Below the pieces are notes generated by a model. The model saw nothing but the letters and a program-made list of their open reading frames with translations, had not been told where the DNA came from and did no database searches. A stretch of DNA of 64,000 nucleotides from the NCBI RefSeq assembly GCF_001434835.1, contig NZ_AZDV01000026.1, positions 524,073 through 588,072 on the forward strand, read 5' to 3'. The stretch comes from Levilactobacillus acidifarinae DSM 19394 = JCM 15949 (GTDB lineage: Bacteria > Bacillota > Bacilli > Lactobacillales > Lactobacillaceae). Made by a program: the position numbers and the translations under genes. This document shows positions 46,695 through 58,829 of this stretch, piece after piece. How positions within the stretch are numbered: the first letter of the stretch is position 1; every line of letters begins with the position of its first letter.

Positions 46695-47987
46695 TTAAGC
46701 CATGTATTCAAAACTAAAGTCCGCAATTTGAACCGTGTCCCCGTTTTGGGCACCCTGATCCCGTAAGGCGTTGTCCACACCCATGCCCCGCATCTGCCGG
46801 GCAAAGCGCAGGAGACTTTCGTCGTGATTGATGTCGGTCATCTTAAATAACTTCTCGAGCTTGTCGCCACTTAAGATCCAAACTCCATCCTGGTCGCGAG
46901 TAATGGTAAAGTCTGGCGTCTGGTGGAAATCGTACTCGGCCGTCTTGACCGTGGCCTCCTTGACCGGGAACTTCGGCGTCTGAGTCAAAACTTCGGCGGT
47001 CCGTTGTAGCAACGGCGTCAACCCGTCGTGGGTAATGGTTGAGATGGCAAAGACTTCCGGCGTTTGCGCCAACATCTCGTCTTGAACTAGATGCTGTTTG
47101 AACGTCGCCAGATTTTCGGCGGCATCCGGCATGTCCATCTTGTTGGCCACCACGATTTGGGGACGCTTCAAGATATCCGGATCGTAAGCTTCCAATTCAC
47201 GGTTGATCTTTTCAAAGTCATCGTACGGATCACGGCCTTCCACGCCACTCATATCAATCACGTGCAGGATCACCCGCGTCCGTTCGACGTGCCGTAAGAA
47301 TTGGAACCCTAACCCAATCCCCTTAGCGGCCCCTTCGATCAGCCCCGGTAAATCGGCCATCACAAAGTCTTGGCCGTCGGGTAATCGGACCATTCCCAGG
47401 TTCGGGACCAACGTGGTAAAGTGGTATTCCGCAATCTTGGGTTTAGCACTGGTGACGGTTGCCAGTAGCGTCGACTTGCCCACCGAGGGGAACCCGACCA
47501 GACCCACGTCGGCCAAAACCTTTAACTCCAACCGCACTTCAAACTCTTCACCGGGTTCTCCGTTCTCGGCAATTTCGGGTGCCGGGTTCTTCGGGGAAGC
47601 AAAGTGAATGTTGCCTCGACCACCCCGACCACCGTGAGCGACAACCACGGAATCGTCATCCCCCACTAAATCACCGATGACGGTACCGGTGACGTTATTG
47701 ATCACCGTCGTGCCTTGGGGGACCTGGATAATTAGATCGTCGGCACCGCGGCCGGTCATCGACTTGATGGCCCCGTTGCCCCCGTTCTTGGCCTTGAACT
47801 TCCGTTGATACCGGAAGTCCATCAGCGTCCGCAAGCCTTGGTCAACCACGAACACAACGTTACCGCCGCGCCCGCCGTCCCCACCGGCTGGTCCGCCGTT
47901 AGGCACAAATTTTTCTCGCCGGAAGGCAACCATTCCGTTGCCCCCGTTACCGGCCTTCACATTAATTTTAACTTGATCTACAAACAT
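46695..47987 (-). CDS. obgE: GTPase Obg (CgtA)
   Basis: Essential GTPase in 50S assembly and stress control. The 430 residues show the glycine-rich Obg fold ([20 protein letters not shown]), the G domain with [21 protein letters not shown] and NKMDMP, and the C-terminal OCT domain present in Firmicutes. GAGGA precedes the ATG. Confidence 0.97.
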   Translation of the reverse strand: MFVDQVKINVKAGNGGNGMVAFRREKFVPNGGPAGGDGGRGGNVVFVVDQGLRTLMDFRYQRKFKAKNGGNGAIKSMTGRGADDLIIQVPQGTTVINNVTGTVIGDLVGDDDSVVVAHGGRGGRGNIHFASPKNPAPEIAENGEPGEEFEVRLELKVLADVGLVGFPSVGKSTLLATVTSAKPKIAEYHFTTLVPNLGMVRLPDGQDFVMADLPGLIEGAAKGIGLGFQFLRHVERTRVILHVIDMSGVEGRDPYDDFEKINRELEAYDPDILKRPQIVVANKMDMPDAAENLATFKQHLVQDEMLAQTPEVFAISTITHDGLTPLLQRTAEVLTQTPKFPVKEATVKTAEYDFHQTPDFTITRDQDGVWILSGDKLEKLFKMTDINHDESLLRFARQMRGMGVDNALRDQGAQNGDTVQIADFSFEYMA

Positions 47988-48073
47988 ATTAATTTCCTCA
48001 TTTTCTTAATCAGTTCAGTGACGTGACGGTCACCTACGTCCGCTTGCCAGTATACCGACAAACCGGCGCGGCG

Positions 48074-49891
48074 TCAAAGTTTCGTCGGCGTTCGGGGATT
48101 TTTGATCTCCGCGGTATCGGCCTTTAGGGTCAATAAAATCGTCTGCGCGACCGTTTTATTAATTCCCAGCGCTTGCAGGTCCGCGACTTCGGCCGCCCCA
48201 ATCTTCTTGGTTGAGCCAAACTTACGTAATAGTTTATTCCGCGTCTTCGGACCCACGCCCGGGATCGTATCCAACTTCGAGCTCAGCGAATGCTTGGTGT
48301 GCACCTGTCGGTGGAAAGTGATGGCGAACCGGTGCACCTCATCTTGAATCCGTTGAACCAAGTAAAATCCCTGACTTTGCGGATCCAAGTGCACGTGTTG
48401 GTCGGCCGGGCCAAACAACAGATCGGCAGTCTTATGGTGGTCGTTTTTGACCATCCCGGCAACTGGAATGTGGAGGTCTAATTCGTCTTCTAAAACTTCC
48501 TTAACGGCATTCATCTGAATGTCGCCCCCGTCCATTAGAATCAGGTCCGGTAGCGGTGCATGTTCCTTTAGTAGCCGCGTATAGCGTCGCCGAATGACTT
48601 CTAGCGTGCTGGCCGTTTCGTCGGCATGATCGACGGTTCTTAACTTGTACTTCCGGTAAAGCTTCTTGTTGGGTTGCCCGTCGACGAAAACAACCATGGC
48701 CGAAACCAAATCGGCTCCCTGAATATGGGAATGGTCAAAGGCTTCGATCTTATGCCCCGGCGCAATCCCTAACGCATCGGTAATCTCCTTCATGGCCCCA
48801 GTGGTCTTACTTTCATCCAGCTCCAAGAGCCGAAACTTCTCTTCTAAGACCAACCGGGCGTTCTTGCCCGCCATGTCCAAAAGATCCCGTTTGGTCCCCC
48901 GCTGCGGCGTTCGGACGGGCACGTGAAGCAAGGATTCAATCATCTCACCGTCGATGCTAGCCGGCACCAGGATCTCCCGGGGCAAGACCGTATTCTTCCG
49001 TTGATAGAACTGGACGATAAAGCTAGCCAATTCCTCTTCGGCCGTATTGACCACCGGGAACAGCCGTTTTTCACGCTTCATTAACCGGGCTTGGCGGATA
49101 AAGAAGACCTGAATCGACAACCAGCCCTTGTCCAGGTAGAAATTAAAGATGTCCCGGGGCGTGTGGTCGTTCGAAATAATCTTTTGTTTTTCCACCGTCG
49201 CTTCGATGTAACGAATCTGATCGCGTAAATCGCCGGCCCGTTCGTAGGCCATCTCGGCCGCAGCCGCCTCCATCCGTTCGTGTAATTCCTTTTCAGCGCG
49301 CCCCACGTTGCCGTTTAGAAACGACTTGATCTTGCGAATCTGGCGGTCGTAGTCGGCCTGGGGCACCGCTTTAAAGCACGCTCCCAGGCACTGCCCCATG
49401 TGATAATACAGACACGGGCGTCCCTGATACCCGGTACACCGGCGCAACGGATAAACCTTTTGTAAGAAATGAATGGTTTCTTCGGCCGCATAGACGTTTG
49501 GATAGGGACCAAAGTAGTAGCCCCCATCCTTTTTAATTTCGTTCACCAATAATAGTTGGGGGTCCCGTTCGTGGGTAATTTTGATGTAGGGATACCCCGT
49601 CCCCCGCTTCAATTTAATATTAAAGTACGGCTGGTGCTTCTGAATCAGGGTGATTTCGAGTAAGAAGGCTTCCTTGTCGGTCGACGTGATGATCGTTTCG
49701 AAGTCCACGATTTCACTGACCAGTTGCGCCGTCTTTCCCGTATGGCTACTCTTAAAGTAAGAACGCACCCGGTTCTTGAGGTTCTTGGCCTTACCAACGT
49801 AAATAATCTGACTGTTCAGATTTTTCATCAGGTAACACCCGGGTAAATCCGGAAGCAAGGCCAGCTTGTGTTCGAGGTATTCCGATGCCAC
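48074..49891 (-). CDS. uvrC: Excinuclease ABC subunit C
   Basis: Makes both incisions in nucleotide excision repair. The 605 residues have the GIY-YIG domain (LPDLPGCYLMKN and IIYVGKAKNLKNRV), a central UVR motif, an RNase H-like endonuclease domain (EAFDHSHIQGADLVSAMVVF) and a helix-hairpin-helix end (IPGVGPKTRNKLLRKFG). The GTG at 49891 was chosen because GGAGGG lies six bases upstream; the open frame goes on to 50191 but crosses the divergent promoter. Confidence 0.97.
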   Translation of the reverse strand: MASEYLEHKLALLPDLPGCYLMKNLNSQIIYVGKAKNLKNRVRSYFKSSHTGKTAQLVSEIVDFETIITSTDKEAFLLEITLIQKHQPYFNIKLKRGTGYPYIKITHERDPQLLLVNEIKKDGGYYFGPYPNVYAAEETIHFLQKVYPLRRCTGYQGRPCLYYHMGQCLGACFKAVPQADYDRQIRKIKSFLNGNVGRAEKELHERMEAAAAEMAYERAGDLRDQIRYIEATVEKQKIISNDHTPRDIFNFYLDKGWLSIQVFFIRQARLMKREKRLFPVVNTAEEELASFIVQFYQRKNTVLPREILVPASIDGEMIESLLHVPVRTPQRGTKRDLLDMAGKNARLVLEEKFRLLELDESKTTGAMKEITDALGIAPGHKIEAFDHSHIQGADLVSAMVVFVDGQPNKKLYRKYKLRTVDHADETASTLEVIRRRYTRLLKEHAPLPDLILMDGGDIQMNAVKEVLEDELDLHIPVAGMVKNDHHKTADLLFGPADQHVHLDPQSQGFYLVQRIQDEVHRFAITFHRQVHTKHSLSSKLDTIPGVGPKTRNKLLRKFGSTKKIGAAEVADLQALGINKTVAQTILLTLKADTAEIKNPRTPTKL

Positions 49892-49991
49892 GACGATCCC
49901 TCCATTTCTTAAATTAGCTAGTAAATTATAAGCCGAATCCCTGTTCGGCGCAAGCAATCCACCCGTGGGTTGGGCTAACCTGCGTTCTAAA

Positions 49992-50020
49992 ATGACAAAC
50001 ACCAGAAGTTCTGCTATGAT
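49992..50020 (+). promoter_or_regulatory. Promoter of the 60-residue charged protein
   Basis: ATGACA (49992-49997), 17-base spacer, TATGAT (50015-50020). Confidence 0.65.
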
Positions 50021-50048
50021 AGCTGAAAGGACATCAGGAGGTGGCAGC

Positions 50049-50231
50049 ATGGCACTTAAGGTAAAGCGACAAGACGATTTAGACTCCATGTTCGGCAAGT
50101 TTGCCCAAATGGATCCCAAGGACGAAAAGCGCGATAAGTTCTTAAAGCGCGAAGACGCCCACAAAGACAACAAACGCGCCAAGGGTCTCACGAAGACCGA
50201 TCAAGCCAAAATCGAACACGACAACCAATAA
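50049..50231 (+). CDS. Small highly charged protein, possibly SPJ_0845 family
   Basis: 60 residues, about half Lys/Arg/Asp/Glu, predicted helical: ALKVKRQDDLDSMFGKFAQM then DPKDEKRDKFLKRED. It resembles small Lactobacillales proteins annotated as the SPJ_0845 family; I hold this loosely. Strong signals argue for expression: AGGAGG before the ATG at 50049, a good promoter and a strong terminator. Function unknown. Confidence 0.7.
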   Translation: MALKVKRQDDLDSMFGKFAQMDPKDEKRDKFLKREDAHKDNKRAKGLTKTDQAKIEHDNQ

Positions 50232-50250
50232 TCCCACCGTCCAAGTTGGG

Positions 50251-50286
50251 AAAAGCCCTCACGGAATTCGTTCCGTGAGGGCTTTT
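50251..50286. terminator. Bidirectional terminator
   Basis: Perfect 16-bp arms around AAAAGCCCTCACGGAA with TTCG tetraloop and T run. Confidence 0.95.
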
Positions 50287-50289
50287 TGC

Positions 50290-50589
50290 TTACTTTTCAG
50301 CCTGATAGCCGTTGGGGTAACGGGCGTTTAAGCGGTCAATGTTACTCTGAGCGACTTCATCAAAGTCGATGTCGGCCCACTGAGCAATCTGACTCAGGTA
50401 CCACAATACGTCGCCCATTTCTTTCACTAAAGCGTCGTGATCGAGGTCCTTACCGTGAAAGGTGTACTTCTTAATCAATTCGACGACCTGCCCGGATTCG
50501 CCGGCTAGTCCCAACGCACAGTTGGTCAAAACCTGCTCATTGCCGTAAAGTGTCCGGTTCGCTGCTTTCTGATAGTCACTAAATTCCAC
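50290..50589 (-). CDS. MazG-like nucleotide pyrophosphohydrolase
   Basis: 99 residues with the MazG metal-binding pattern: GLAGESGQVVELIKK and KEMGDVLWYLSQIA, giving the EXXE...EXXXD arrangement. Such proteins hydrolyse (d)NTPs or a modified nucleotide to the monophosphate. It follows ysxC by two bases and likely shares its transcript. Confidence 0.9.
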   Translation of the reverse strand: MEFSDYQKAANRTLYGNEQVLTNCALGLAGESGQVVELIKKYTFHGKDLDHDALVKEMGDVLWYLSQIAQWADIDFDEVAQSNIDRLNARYPNGYQAEK

Positions 50590-50591
50590 GG

Positions 50592-51185
50592 TTATTCCTC
50601 CCCAAAGGCTTGTTGTTCAATCCACTGCCACACGGCATCCTTCCCCGTCTTTTGCGGCGCGGAAAAGAGGATAATATTGTCGGCATTGGGTAATTCCAAC
50701 GTTTTTTTGATTTGACTGATGGTCTGGTTCCACTTGCCCCGCGCAACCTTATCACTCTTAGTCGCCACGATCAGCGTGGGCAGTTGGTAGTAGGCCAACC
50801 ACTGATACATCTGGACATCCGCCGCCGTGGGCGCATGTCGGGCATCGATCAACGAAACCACCCCTTTTAACTGATCGCGTTGGGTCAGGTAGGTTTCAAT
50901 CATCTGCCCCCACTTTTCGCGGTCCGCCTTTGAGACCTTCGCGTAGCCGTAGCCGGGCACATCAACGAAGTACAGTTGATCTTCCACGTTGTAGAAATTC
51001 AACGTCTGCGTCTTACCCGGCTGACTGGAGGTGCGTGCGTAGGCGCGCCGATTGATCAACACGTTAGTCAGCGATGACTTCCCAACGTTTGAGCGGCCCA
51101 CCAGGGCAATCTCCGGGTACCCCGTCGTGGGATACTGACTGGGTTGTACCGCGCTCATAACTAGTTCCACGTGATTAACTTCCAT
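50592..51185 (-). CDS. ysxC: Ribosome biogenesis GTPase YsxC/EngB
   Basis: GTPase needed for late 50S assembly. The 197 residues include GRSNVGKSS (30-38), the [12 protein letters not shown] switch region, and [18 protein letters not shown] precedes the ATG. It follows clpX, the conserved tig-clpX-ysxC order. Confidence 0.97.
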   Translation of the reverse strand: MEVNHVELVMSAVQPSQYPTTGYPEIALVGRSNVGKSSLTNVLINRRAYARTSSQPGKTQTLNFYNVEDQLYFVDVPGYGYAKVSKADREKWGQMIETYLTQRDQLKGVVSLIDARHAPTAADVQMYQWLAYYQLPTLIVATKSDKVARGKWNQTISQIKKTLELPNADNIILFSAPQKTGKDAVWQWIEQQAFGEE

Positions 51186-51429
51186 TGCTTCGTGTCATCC
51201 TCTCCAAAATTGTCTTTCATTATTCTAACACAGAACGACCAGCCGTACCGGTGTCTTTCCCGGTCGGGTGACCGAGTAAGCGGTTGAATCCCCCGGATTA
51301 ACCGGGTTTGTCCTGCCCGATAAAATCTTAAATTACCAGTCCCATCAAAAGATCAGAGTGTGACAAACGGCGATTTGCTGACGAGCAGCCTTTTGGCGCA
51401 CGTTTCGCCATCAGATATTCGGAGCACAA

Positions 51430-51461
51430 AAAAAGTCTGAGACTTTTGTCCCAGACTTTTT
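51430..51461 (-). terminator. Terminator after clpX
   Basis: Arms AAAAGTCTG and CAGACTTTT, usable on the minus strand, with a T run. The remaining roughly 245 bases to the ysxC start contain only short imperfect hairpins (for example TGGCG/CGCCA around 51394-51411) and no gene I can support. Confidence 0.8.
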
Positions 51462-51471
51462 GGCACTTCAA

Positions 51472-52722
51472 TTATGAGGCCTTTTGGTCCCGTAAAACTA
51501 ATTCGGGTTGCGCGTGATCCGTCACCGTTGCGGCCGTGATGATCACCTTAGCCACGTCGTGTCGACTTGGTAAGTCGAACATGATGTCACGCATTACGTC
51601 TTCAATAATTGACCGCAAGCCCCGCGCCCCGGTGTTCCGAGAAATCGCTAACTTAGCCATTTCCCGTAACGCTGCGGGTTGGAATTCGAGTTGCACGTCG
51701 TCTAAGGACAACAGCTTCTCGTATTGCTTGACCAGTGCGTTCTTGGGTTCCGTTAAGATCCGAACCAAATCGTTTTCGTCTAGCTTTTCCAAGGCCGTTA
51801 AGATTGGCAATCGCCCGATAAATTCGGGAATCAGGCCAAACTCTAACAGGTCTTCCGGAATAACGTGTTGCATCAGGCTATCCCCAGACGCGAGTACCTT
51901 TTGCTCCTTAGTATCGGCCCCAAACCCAATCGTTTGATCGCCTAACCGGCGCTTTACGATACTATCGATGCCGTCGAAGGCCCCACCCACGATAAACAGA
52001 ATGTTGGTGGTGTCAATTTGAATAAACTCCTGTTGGGGATGCTTCCGACCACCCTGCGGCGGCACGTTCGCAATCGTTCCTTCCAAGATTTTCAGGAGGG
52101 CTTGTTGAACCCCTTCACCGGAAACGTCCCGGGTAATTGAGACGTTTTCAGCCTTCTTAGCAATCTTATCGATTTCATCAATGTAGATAATCCCCTTCTC
52201 GGCCCGATCCACGTCGTAATCGGCGTTTTGCAGGAGCTTCAAGAGAATGTTTTCCACGTCTTCACCAACGTAACCCGCTTCGGTCAAGGTCGTGGCGTCC
52301 GCAATGGCAAACGGCACGTTTAACATTTTGGCGAGACTTTGGGCTAAGTAAGTCTTCCCAGACCCGGTCGGTCCAATGACGGCGATGTTACTCTTCTGGA
52401 GTTCCGGACCGCCATCGTCCTTAGCCATTTCGTTGACCCGCTTATAATGGTTATAAACGGCCACGGATAAGGTCCGCTTGGCTTCGTTTTGGCCAATCAC
52501 GTATTGGTCAAGGTTCTTCACGATTTCAGCCGGCGTTGGCACTTCTAAGGTTTCTTGTGCGTTGTCCTGGCTAAATTCTTCGTCAATGATTTCTTTACAT
52601 AAATCGATACATTCATTACAGATGTAAACACCCGGACCAGCAACGATCTTTTGAACTTGATCTTGGGTCTTTCCGCAAAAAGAGCAGGTCACTGGGCCAT
52701 TGGTTTCGGTGTTTTCAAACAA
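51472..52722 (-). CDS. clpX: ATP-dependent Clp protease ATP-binding subunit ClpX
   Basis: Unfolds substrates for ClpP. The 416 residues show the zinc-binding domain (Cys13, 16, 35, 38), AAA+ Walker A GPTGSGKT, Walker [12 protein letters not shown], the pore loop GYVGEDVEN and the sensor-2 region [11 protein letters not shown] prefer the TTG at 52722 (giving [10 protein letters not shown]), about nine bases after AAAGG. The GTG at 52731 would have that site right next to it. Confidence 0.96.
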   Translation of the reverse strand: MFENTETNGPVTCSFCGKTQDQVQKIVAGPGVYICNECIDLCKEIIDEEFSQDNAQETLEVPTPAEIVKNLDQYVIGQNEAKRTLSVAVYNHYKRVNEMAKDDGGPELQKSNIAVIGPTGSGKTYLAQSLAKMLNVPFAIADATTLTEAGYVGEDVENILLKLLQNADYDVDRAEKGIIYIDEIDKIAKKAENVSITRDVSGEGVQQALLKILEGTIANVPPQGGRKHPQQEFIQIDTTNILFIVGGAFDGIDSIVKRRLGDQTIGFGADTKEQKVLASGDSLMQHVIPEDLLEFGLIPEFIGRLPILTALEKLDENDLVRILTEPKNALVKQYEKLLSLDDVQLEFQPAALREMAKLAISRNTGARGLRSIIEDVMRDIMFDLPSRHDVAKVIITAATVTDHAQPELVLRDQKAS

Positions 52723-52895
52723 TAAACTCACCCTTTCTATCCGGGCTAGTGCCCATCTCTCGGTCAGTTAATCCGCTAAACTACCGGATTATCCCGTCAT
52801 TGGTGTACTATACCACAGATATGAACGTTAGAGAATCAATTCGCCTTCTCAACCAGTTGGCGGCGGAGATGATCAGATCATCCCTAAAAAGAAAA

Positions 52896-52922
52896 ACCGG
52901 AACAACGAAAACGTCGTCCCGG
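52896..52922 (-). terminator. Terminator after tig
   Basis: Stem ACCGG...CCGGT with inner ACGACG/CGTTGT pairing and TTTT loop, followed on the minus strand by TTTTTCTTTTT. Confidence 0.85.
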
Positions 52923-52944
52923 TCCAGATTACGCTGATAACGGC

Positions 52945-54252
52945 TTAGTCGTTGTCTGCGTCCTTCTTCTTGTCTTGCTTAGCGGAGTCGGCGATCATGT
53001 CAACAGCGCTCTTGATGGCGATGTCATGCTTCAGCATGTCGTCGGACAGAGCACTGCGAACGGCGCTTTCTTCCATGCCGTATTGGCCGGCAAGATCCTT
53101 AACTTCAGCCTTGACTTGGTCTTCAGTTGGTTCGATCTTTTCAGCTTCCACAACGGCTTCTAAGACCAAGTTCGTCTTAACCCGCTTTTCGGCACCGTCG
53201 GCGAATTGCTTCCGCAAGTCGTCTTCCGTCGTCCCGGTCAATTGGAAGTACATCTTTGGCTGGATGCCTTGTTGTTGCATGTTAGCCAAGTATTGTTCCA
53301 TTTGACGATCAATGTCGTCTTTCATCATGGCTTCTGGCACGTCACCGATTTCGGCGTTGTCAACAGCTTCGCTGATGGCTTCGTCTTCAATCGCATCGTG
53401 AGCCGCATGCGTCTTTTCTTCCTTCAAACGGTCCTTGGTCTTAGCTTGTAATTCTTCTAAGCTGTCAACGTCTTCGTCAACGTCCTTAGCGAATTCATCG
53501 TCTAATTCAGGAAGTTGCTTTTCCTTAACTTCGTGGATCGTGACCTTGAAGGTAGCTTCTTTGTCTTGTAAGTCCTTAGCTTGGTAATCCTTAGGGAACG
53601 TAACCTTAACGTCCACGTCGTCACCCGCTTTGTGACCAACTAATTGGTCTTCGAAGCCAGGGATGAAGGAGTTAGAGCCTAATTCCAAGGAGTAGTTGTC
53701 GGCCTTACCGCCATCGAATTGCTTGCCATCAACGTAACCGTCGAAGTCAATGACCACCGTGTCGCCCTTAGCGGCTGGTTGGTCTTCCTTCAACACTAAT
53801 TCGGCTTGTTGTTGACGTTGCTTTTCTAATTCAGCGTCGATGTCCTTTTGGTAAACCCGCGTGTTTTGTTTCGTGACACTCAGGCCCTTGTAGTCGCCCA
53901 ACTTAACGTCTGGCTTAACCGTGACAACGGCCTTCAAAACCCAAGCCTTACCCTTATCCATGGATTCAACGTCCACTTGGGGTTGGTCAACGGGGTCGAT
54001 GGCCGTTTCCTTGATAGCTTCTTCGTAAGCATCAGGTAAAACAATGTTTAAGGCATCTTGGTACAATGCTTCTTCACCGTACATTTGGTCGAAGATTTGA
54101 CGAGGCACACGGCCCTTACGGAAACCAGGCACAGCCAGGTTTTTCTTGGTGCGTTGGAATGCTTTGTCTAAGCCTTCCTTAATCTTATCAGGCGCAATTT
54201 CAAAGGTTAATTCACCCTTGTTTGCTTCCTTTTTTTCCCACTTTGCAGCCAT
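52945..54252 (-). CDS. tig: Trigger factor (peptidyl-prolyl isomerase chaperone)
   Basis: Ribosome-bound chaperone. The 435 residues have the ribosome-binding signature [19 protein letters not shown] (about 42-60), the FKBP domain in the middle ([20 protein letters not shown]) and a helical C-terminal domain. Acidic and Lys-rich overall. GGAGGG precedes the ATG. Confidence 0.98.
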   Translation of the reverse strand: MAAKWEKKEANKGELTFEIAPDKIKEGLDKAFQRTKKNLAVPGFRKGRVPRQIFDQMYGEEALYQDALNIVLPDAYEEAIKETAIDPVDQPQVDVESMDKGKAWVLKAVVTVKPDVKLGDYKGLSVTKQNTRVYQKDIDAELEKQRQQQAELVLKEDQPAAKGDTVVIDFDGYVDGKQFDGGKADNYSLELGSNSFIPGFEDQLVGHKAGDDVDVKVTFPKDYQAKDLQDKEATFKVTIHEVKEKQLPELDDEFAKDVDEDVDSLEELQAKTKDRLKEEKTHAAHDAIEDEAISEAVDNAEIGDVPEAMMKDDIDRQMEQYLANMQQQGIQPKMYFQLTGTTEDDLRKQFADGAEKRVKTNLVLEAVVEAEKIEPTEDQVKAEVKDLAGQYGMEESAVRSALSDDMLKHDIAIKSAVDMIADSAKQDKKKDADND

Positions 54253-54313
54253 TGTATTCCCTCCGAAATGAAAGATATTACTATTTACAATTCTAGCAAT
54301 TGCATACTGTCTT

Positions 54314-54341
54314 AGTGTACCTTAACCGTTGCCAATTGTAA
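54314..54341 (-). promoter_or_regulatory. Probable tig promoter
   Basis: TTACAA (54336-54341), 16-base spacer, TACACT (54314-54319) on the minus strand. Confidence 0.5.
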
Positions 54342-54461
54342 AATGATTTTTGCCTAAAAGCCGTGAACGGCGCGGATTCGCTCCCCTAAGTCACCACGGT
54401 AACGAATCCAGACGGCCCTAAAATGGTACCATTTTTCTTAAACGGCGACAAGTCACACAAA

Positions 54462-54490
54462 ACGCGTACCGGTTGACTGCCGGTACGCGT
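54462..54490 (-). terminator. Terminator after argH
   Basis: Perfect 11-bp arms ACGCGTACCGG and CCGGTACGCGT, followed on the minus strand by TTTTGTGTG. Confidence 0.88.
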
Positions 54491-54505
54491 GAATTTGCCT
54501 TTAAA

Positions 54506-55906
54506 TTATGAAGCAGTCGGCGCTGTGGCAGCCAACTGGGCGCGGGCCCGGTCTAACTCAGCTCGAATCTGATCAAACCCAGTCCCGCCTAGGGAGTGCC
54601 GGCGTTGCACGGCCACTTTGGCGTCCAAATCATGGTACACGTCCGCTTGGATCAACGGCGAAATCTGCTGATACTCGGCTAGAGGAATGTCCTGTAGCGT
54701 TCGGTGATTGCGTAATCCGTCCAGCACTAATTTCCCTACAATGGCGTGAGCTTGCCGGAAAGGAATACCCTTGTTAGCCAGATAATCCGCCAACTCGGTG
54801 GCGTTGGAAAAATCATTGGTCGTGGCGTGGGCCATCCGCTGTTCGTTGACCGTGAGTGTCTGCAACATGCCCGTAAAGACGTGCAGACAAGTCAGCAGGG
54901 TGTTCACCGTGTCAAAGGCCCCTTCCTTATCTTCCTGCAGGTCTTTATTGTAGGCCAAGGGTAAACCCTTCATCACGGTCAGCAAGCTCATCAGATGCCC
55001 ATATACTCGTCCCGACTTTCCCCGGATTAATTCGGCCATGTCGGGGTTCTTCTTCTGGGGCATGATCGAGCTTCCCGTGGAAAATTGGTCGCTCAAACTA
55101 ATGTAGTTGAATTCATAACTGCTCCAACTCACGATTTCCTCACAAAACCGTGACAGGTGCATCATCAAAATTGCGGCGTTACTGAGAAATTCCAACACAA
55201 AGTCTCTATCCGATACGGCGTCTAAACTATTATGATAAACGGCCCCAAATCCCAGGAGTTGGGCGCTATATTCCCGGTCGATGGGAAAAGTCGTTCCCGC
55301 TAACGCCGCGGCTCCCAAGGGTGAAATATCCGTGTGTTGCTGGTTAAAGGTCAACCGTTCGGCATCCCGGCGAAACATCTGGTAATACGCCAATAGGTAA
55401 TGAGCGTACGAAATCGGTTGCGCGTGTTGTAAATGAGTGTAACCCGGCATCACGGTCTCTACATGTTGGGCTGCCTTATCCACCAGTACCGTTTCCAGTT
55501 GGTGAAGCCGCGCGAGAATCAACGGTAAGCGGTGCTTAAGGTAGAGGTGTAAATCGGTAGCCACCTGATCGTTGCGGGACCGGGCCGTGTGTAATTTCCC
55601 GGCGACCGGGCCAATCTCGGCGGTCAATAAGGCCTCAATGTTCATGTGAATGTCCTCGTTGACCGTCGAAAATTCCAATTTTCCGGCCCGCAATCGTTGG
55701 TTGAGCGTTTCCAGACCGGCCACGATTTGAGCAACGTCGGCGGCGGGCAAAATCCCCGTCTTCTTTAACATCTTGACGTGGGCCAACGACCCAGCGATAT
55801 CTTCGGCGGCCAATTCCTGGTCAAAACCGATTGAAGCCCCGAAATCGTCAACGTACTGATCACCGGTGGCTGTAAACCGGCCACCCCAGAGTTTTTGGGT
55901 ACTCAT
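54506..55906 (-). CDS. argH: Argininosuccinate lyase
   Basis: Splits argininosuccinate into arginine and fumarate, the last step of arginine synthesis. The 466 residues carry the fumarase-family signature [12 protein letters not shown] (about 280), the N-terminal [14 protein letters not shown], and [18 protein letters not shown]. The ATG at 55906 overlaps the argG stop by 4 bases (ATGA), showing an argGH operon. Confidence 0.97.
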   Translation of the reverse strand: MSTQKLWGGRFTATGDQYVDDFGASIGFDQELAAEDIAGSLAHVKMLKKTGILPAADVAQIVAGLETLNQRLRAGKLEFSTVNEDIHMNIEALLTAEIGPVAGKLHTARSRNDQVATDLHLYLKHRLPLILARLHQLETVLVDKAAQHVETVMPGYTHLQHAQPISYAHYLLAYYQMFRRDAERLTFNQQHTDISPLGAAALAGTTFPIDREYSAQLLGFGAVYHNSLDAVSDRDFVLEFLSNAAILMMHLSRFCEEIVSWSSYEFNYISLSDQFSTGSSIMPQKKNPDMAELIRGKSGRVYGHLMSLLTVMKGLPLAYNKDLQEDKEGAFDTVNTLLTCLHVFTGMLQTLTVNEQRMAHATTNDFSNATELADYLANKGIPFRQAHAIVGKLVLDGLRNHRTLQDIPLAEYQQISPLIQADVYHDLDAKVAVQRRHSLGGTGFDQIRAELDRARAQLAATAPTAS

Positions 55907-57135
55907 GGCATCGGCTCCTTCGTAGTTGATTGAGCGGCAACCTTAGCTTGTACCTGCGCATTGACCTGTGTTGGAAGCCCCCAGAGCTTGATAAAACCTA
56001 CGGCCGCTTGTTGGTCAAATTCATCGGCCGCCGTGTAGGTCGCCAATTCTTTGTTATACAGGGAATTTGGCGACTTCCGGCCTTCGGTGATCACGTTGCC
56101 CTTAAAGAGCTGGACTCGCACCACACCGTTGACGACTTGCTGCGTCTGTTTCAAGAACGCCACCATGGCAGCCATTAACGGTGAGAACCACAGACCATTG
56201 TAGATGGTGTCGGCTAGCTTTTGTTCGATCAGCGGTTTGAAGTGGGCCAGTTCCCGTTCAAAAGTCAGGTCTTCAAGATCCTGATGGGCCTTCAACAAGA
56301 CCGTGGCGGCCGGTGCCTCATAGACCTCCCGGGATTTAATGCCGACCAACCGGTTTTCGATGTGGTCAATCCGTCCAATACCGTGTTGACCGGCAATTTT
56401 ATCCAACTTCATAATCAGGGTCGCCAGATCTAGGGACTCGCCGTCTAAGGCGACCGGGACCCCAGCTTCAAAGGTAATTTCTAGGGTCGTCGGCTGGTCT
56501 GGCGTTGCCGTTAAGGCATTGGTCCGGTCAAAGGCGTCGGCGGGTGCAGCCGTCCAAGGATCTTCGAGCACTCCACATTCGTTTGCCCGGCCCCACAAAT
56601 TTTCGTCAATAGAATAGGGACTATCCAAGTTGATGGGCACGGGAATGTTGTGTTGTTTAGCATAGTCAATCTCCTCTTCCCGTGACCAATGCCAGTCCCG
56701 CACGGGGGCTTCAATCTGAATATCGGGGGCTAAGGCGTGAATTGCAACCTCGAATCGAACCTGATCGTTGCCCTTGCCGGTACACCCGTGAGCAATCGCC
56801 GTGGCGTGCTCTTGTTTCGCAACCGCCACTAGCTTCTTGGCAATCAGGGGCCGGGACAGAGCGGACACTAACGGATACTCTCCTTCGTACAATGTATGTC
56901 CCTGGAGCGCTAATAAAGCGTAATCTTCGGCAAATTCTTCCTTAGCGTCGATCATGTACGATGCCACTGCGCCTAACTGAAGGGCCTTGGCCTTGATGGC
57001 CGCCATGTCCTTACCTTCGCCCACGTCCACCCCACAGGCAATGACCGCGTATCCCTTATCCTTCAGCCAGCTAATCGCGACCGACGTATCCAAACCACCC
57101 GAATAGGCTAAAACGACTTTTTGTTGTTCACTCAT
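55903..57135 (-). CDS. argG: Argininosuccinate synthase
   Basis: Joins citrulline and aspartate with ATP. The 410 residues begin with the P-loop AYSGGLDTS (10-18), followed by [14 protein letters not shown] and the [13 protein letters not shown] substrate region. I chose the ATG at 57135 with GGAGG eight bases upstream; the frame extends to 57153 without a site. First gene of argGH, with an AT-rich promoter region upstream. Confidence 0.97.
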   Translation of the reverse strand: MSEQQKVVLAYSGGLDTSVAISWLKDKGYAVIACGVDVGEGKDMAAIKAKALQLGAVASYMIDAKEEFAEDYALLALQGHTLYEGEYPLVSALSRPLIAKKLVAVAKQEHATAIAHGCTGKGNDQVRFEVAIHALAPDIQIEAPVRDWHWSREEEIDYAKQHNIPVPINLDSPYSIDENLWGRANECGVLEDPWTAAPADAFDRTNALTATPDQPTTLEITFEAGVPVALDGESLDLATLIMKLDKIAGQHGIGRIDHIENRLVGIKSREVYEAPAATVLLKAHQDLEDLTFERELAHFKPLIEQKLADTIYNGLWFSPLMAAMVAFLKQTQQVVNGVVRVQLFKGNVITEGRKSPNSLYNKELATYTAADEFDQQAAVGFIKLWGLPTQVNAQVQAKVAAQSTTKEPMP

Positions 57136-57249
57136 GATGATAACCTCCAGCACTTGTTTTTGATTTAACGTTGAATGTATCTTAGCACCGGATCATTTAA
57201 TATTCAATAATTTCATTTAATATACATAAAAAGAATATATAATAGCATT

Positions 57250-57279
57250 ATTATGCATTAATAATTGTATATCATGCAA
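57250..57279 (-). promoter_or_regulatory. Probable argG promoter with ARG-box-like repeats
   Basis: TTGCAT (57274-57279), 18-base spacer, CATAAT (57250-57255) on the minus strand. The surrounding 57165-57290 is far more AT-rich than its neighbours and holds imperfect palindromes around TGCATAAT and ATTGCATGATATACAAT, the kind of site ArgR/AhrC binds. Confidence 0.5.
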
Positions 57280-57342
57280 TTCAACAACCTGACGACTTCG
57301 ATTCCCGCATCGTCTAGCGTTACTGGCCCCTAAAAACACCAA

Positions 57343-57376
57343 AATCCCCGCTGATGGTTAATCATCAACGGGGATT
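57343..57376 (-). terminator. Second terminator downstream of tuf
   Basis: 14-bp arms with one mismatch (AATCCCCGCTGATG and CATCAACGGGGATT), followed by TTTTGGTGTTTTT on the minus strand. Backs up the stronger terminator at 57399-57438. Confidence 0.7.
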
Positions 57377-57398
57377 ATTCATTTAATCATTGCATACA

Positions 57399-57438
57399 AA
57401 AAAGGAGCCGAAAAGCAAAGCTTTTCGCACTCCTTTTT
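57399..57438 (-). terminator. Main terminator after tuf
   Basis: Arms AAAAAGGAG and CTCCTTTTT with an inner GAAAAGC/GCTTTTC stem, followed by a T run on the minus strand. Confidence 0.9.
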
Positions 57439-57465
57439 GCGGTACAGCTAATTAAGAAAACTTAA

Positions 57466-58656
<1,191 letters not shown>

Positions 58657-58691
58657 TAATGAAACCCTCCTGTATTTTATCGCAAGAATCC

Positions 58692-58713
58692 TTAATTTTC
58701 GGACGAAAATTAA
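58692..58713 (-). repeat. Perfect hairpin in the tuf leader
   Basis: Ten-base arms TTAATTTTCG and CGAAAATTAA separated by two bases, between the nearer tuf promoter and the ribosome binding site. Not followed by a T run, so it is not a terminator; it may protect or structure the mRNA 5' end. Confidence 0.6.
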
Positions 58714-58729
58714 CAACTCTTTGCGTAAA

Positions 58730-58735
58730 ATTATA
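58730..58735 (-). promoter_or_regulatory. Promoter-proximal -10 of tuf (P2)
   Basis: Perfect TATAAT on the minus strand; the -35 place 17 bases upstream (58753-58758) reads TTTCCC, a weak match. Confidence 0.5.
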
Positions 58736-58789
58736 CTACTTCTTCTTTGAAAGGGAAAGCTGGAACCCTCTAAAAAAGAATCCTTGACT

Positions 58790-58818
58790 AGTATATCTGC
58801 TCACCAATTATTTGTAAA
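58790..58818 (-). promoter_or_regulatory. tuf promoter P1
   Basis: TTTACA (58813-58818), 17-base spacer, TATACT (58790-58795) on the minus strand, 135-160 bases before the tuf start. Confidence 0.7.
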
Positions 58819-58829
58819 CTAAAAAATCA

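Noticed and set aside
51186-51429. Small RNA gene between ysxC and clpX
   Set aside because: Only short imperfect hairpins and no clear promoter-terminator pair other than the clpX terminator.
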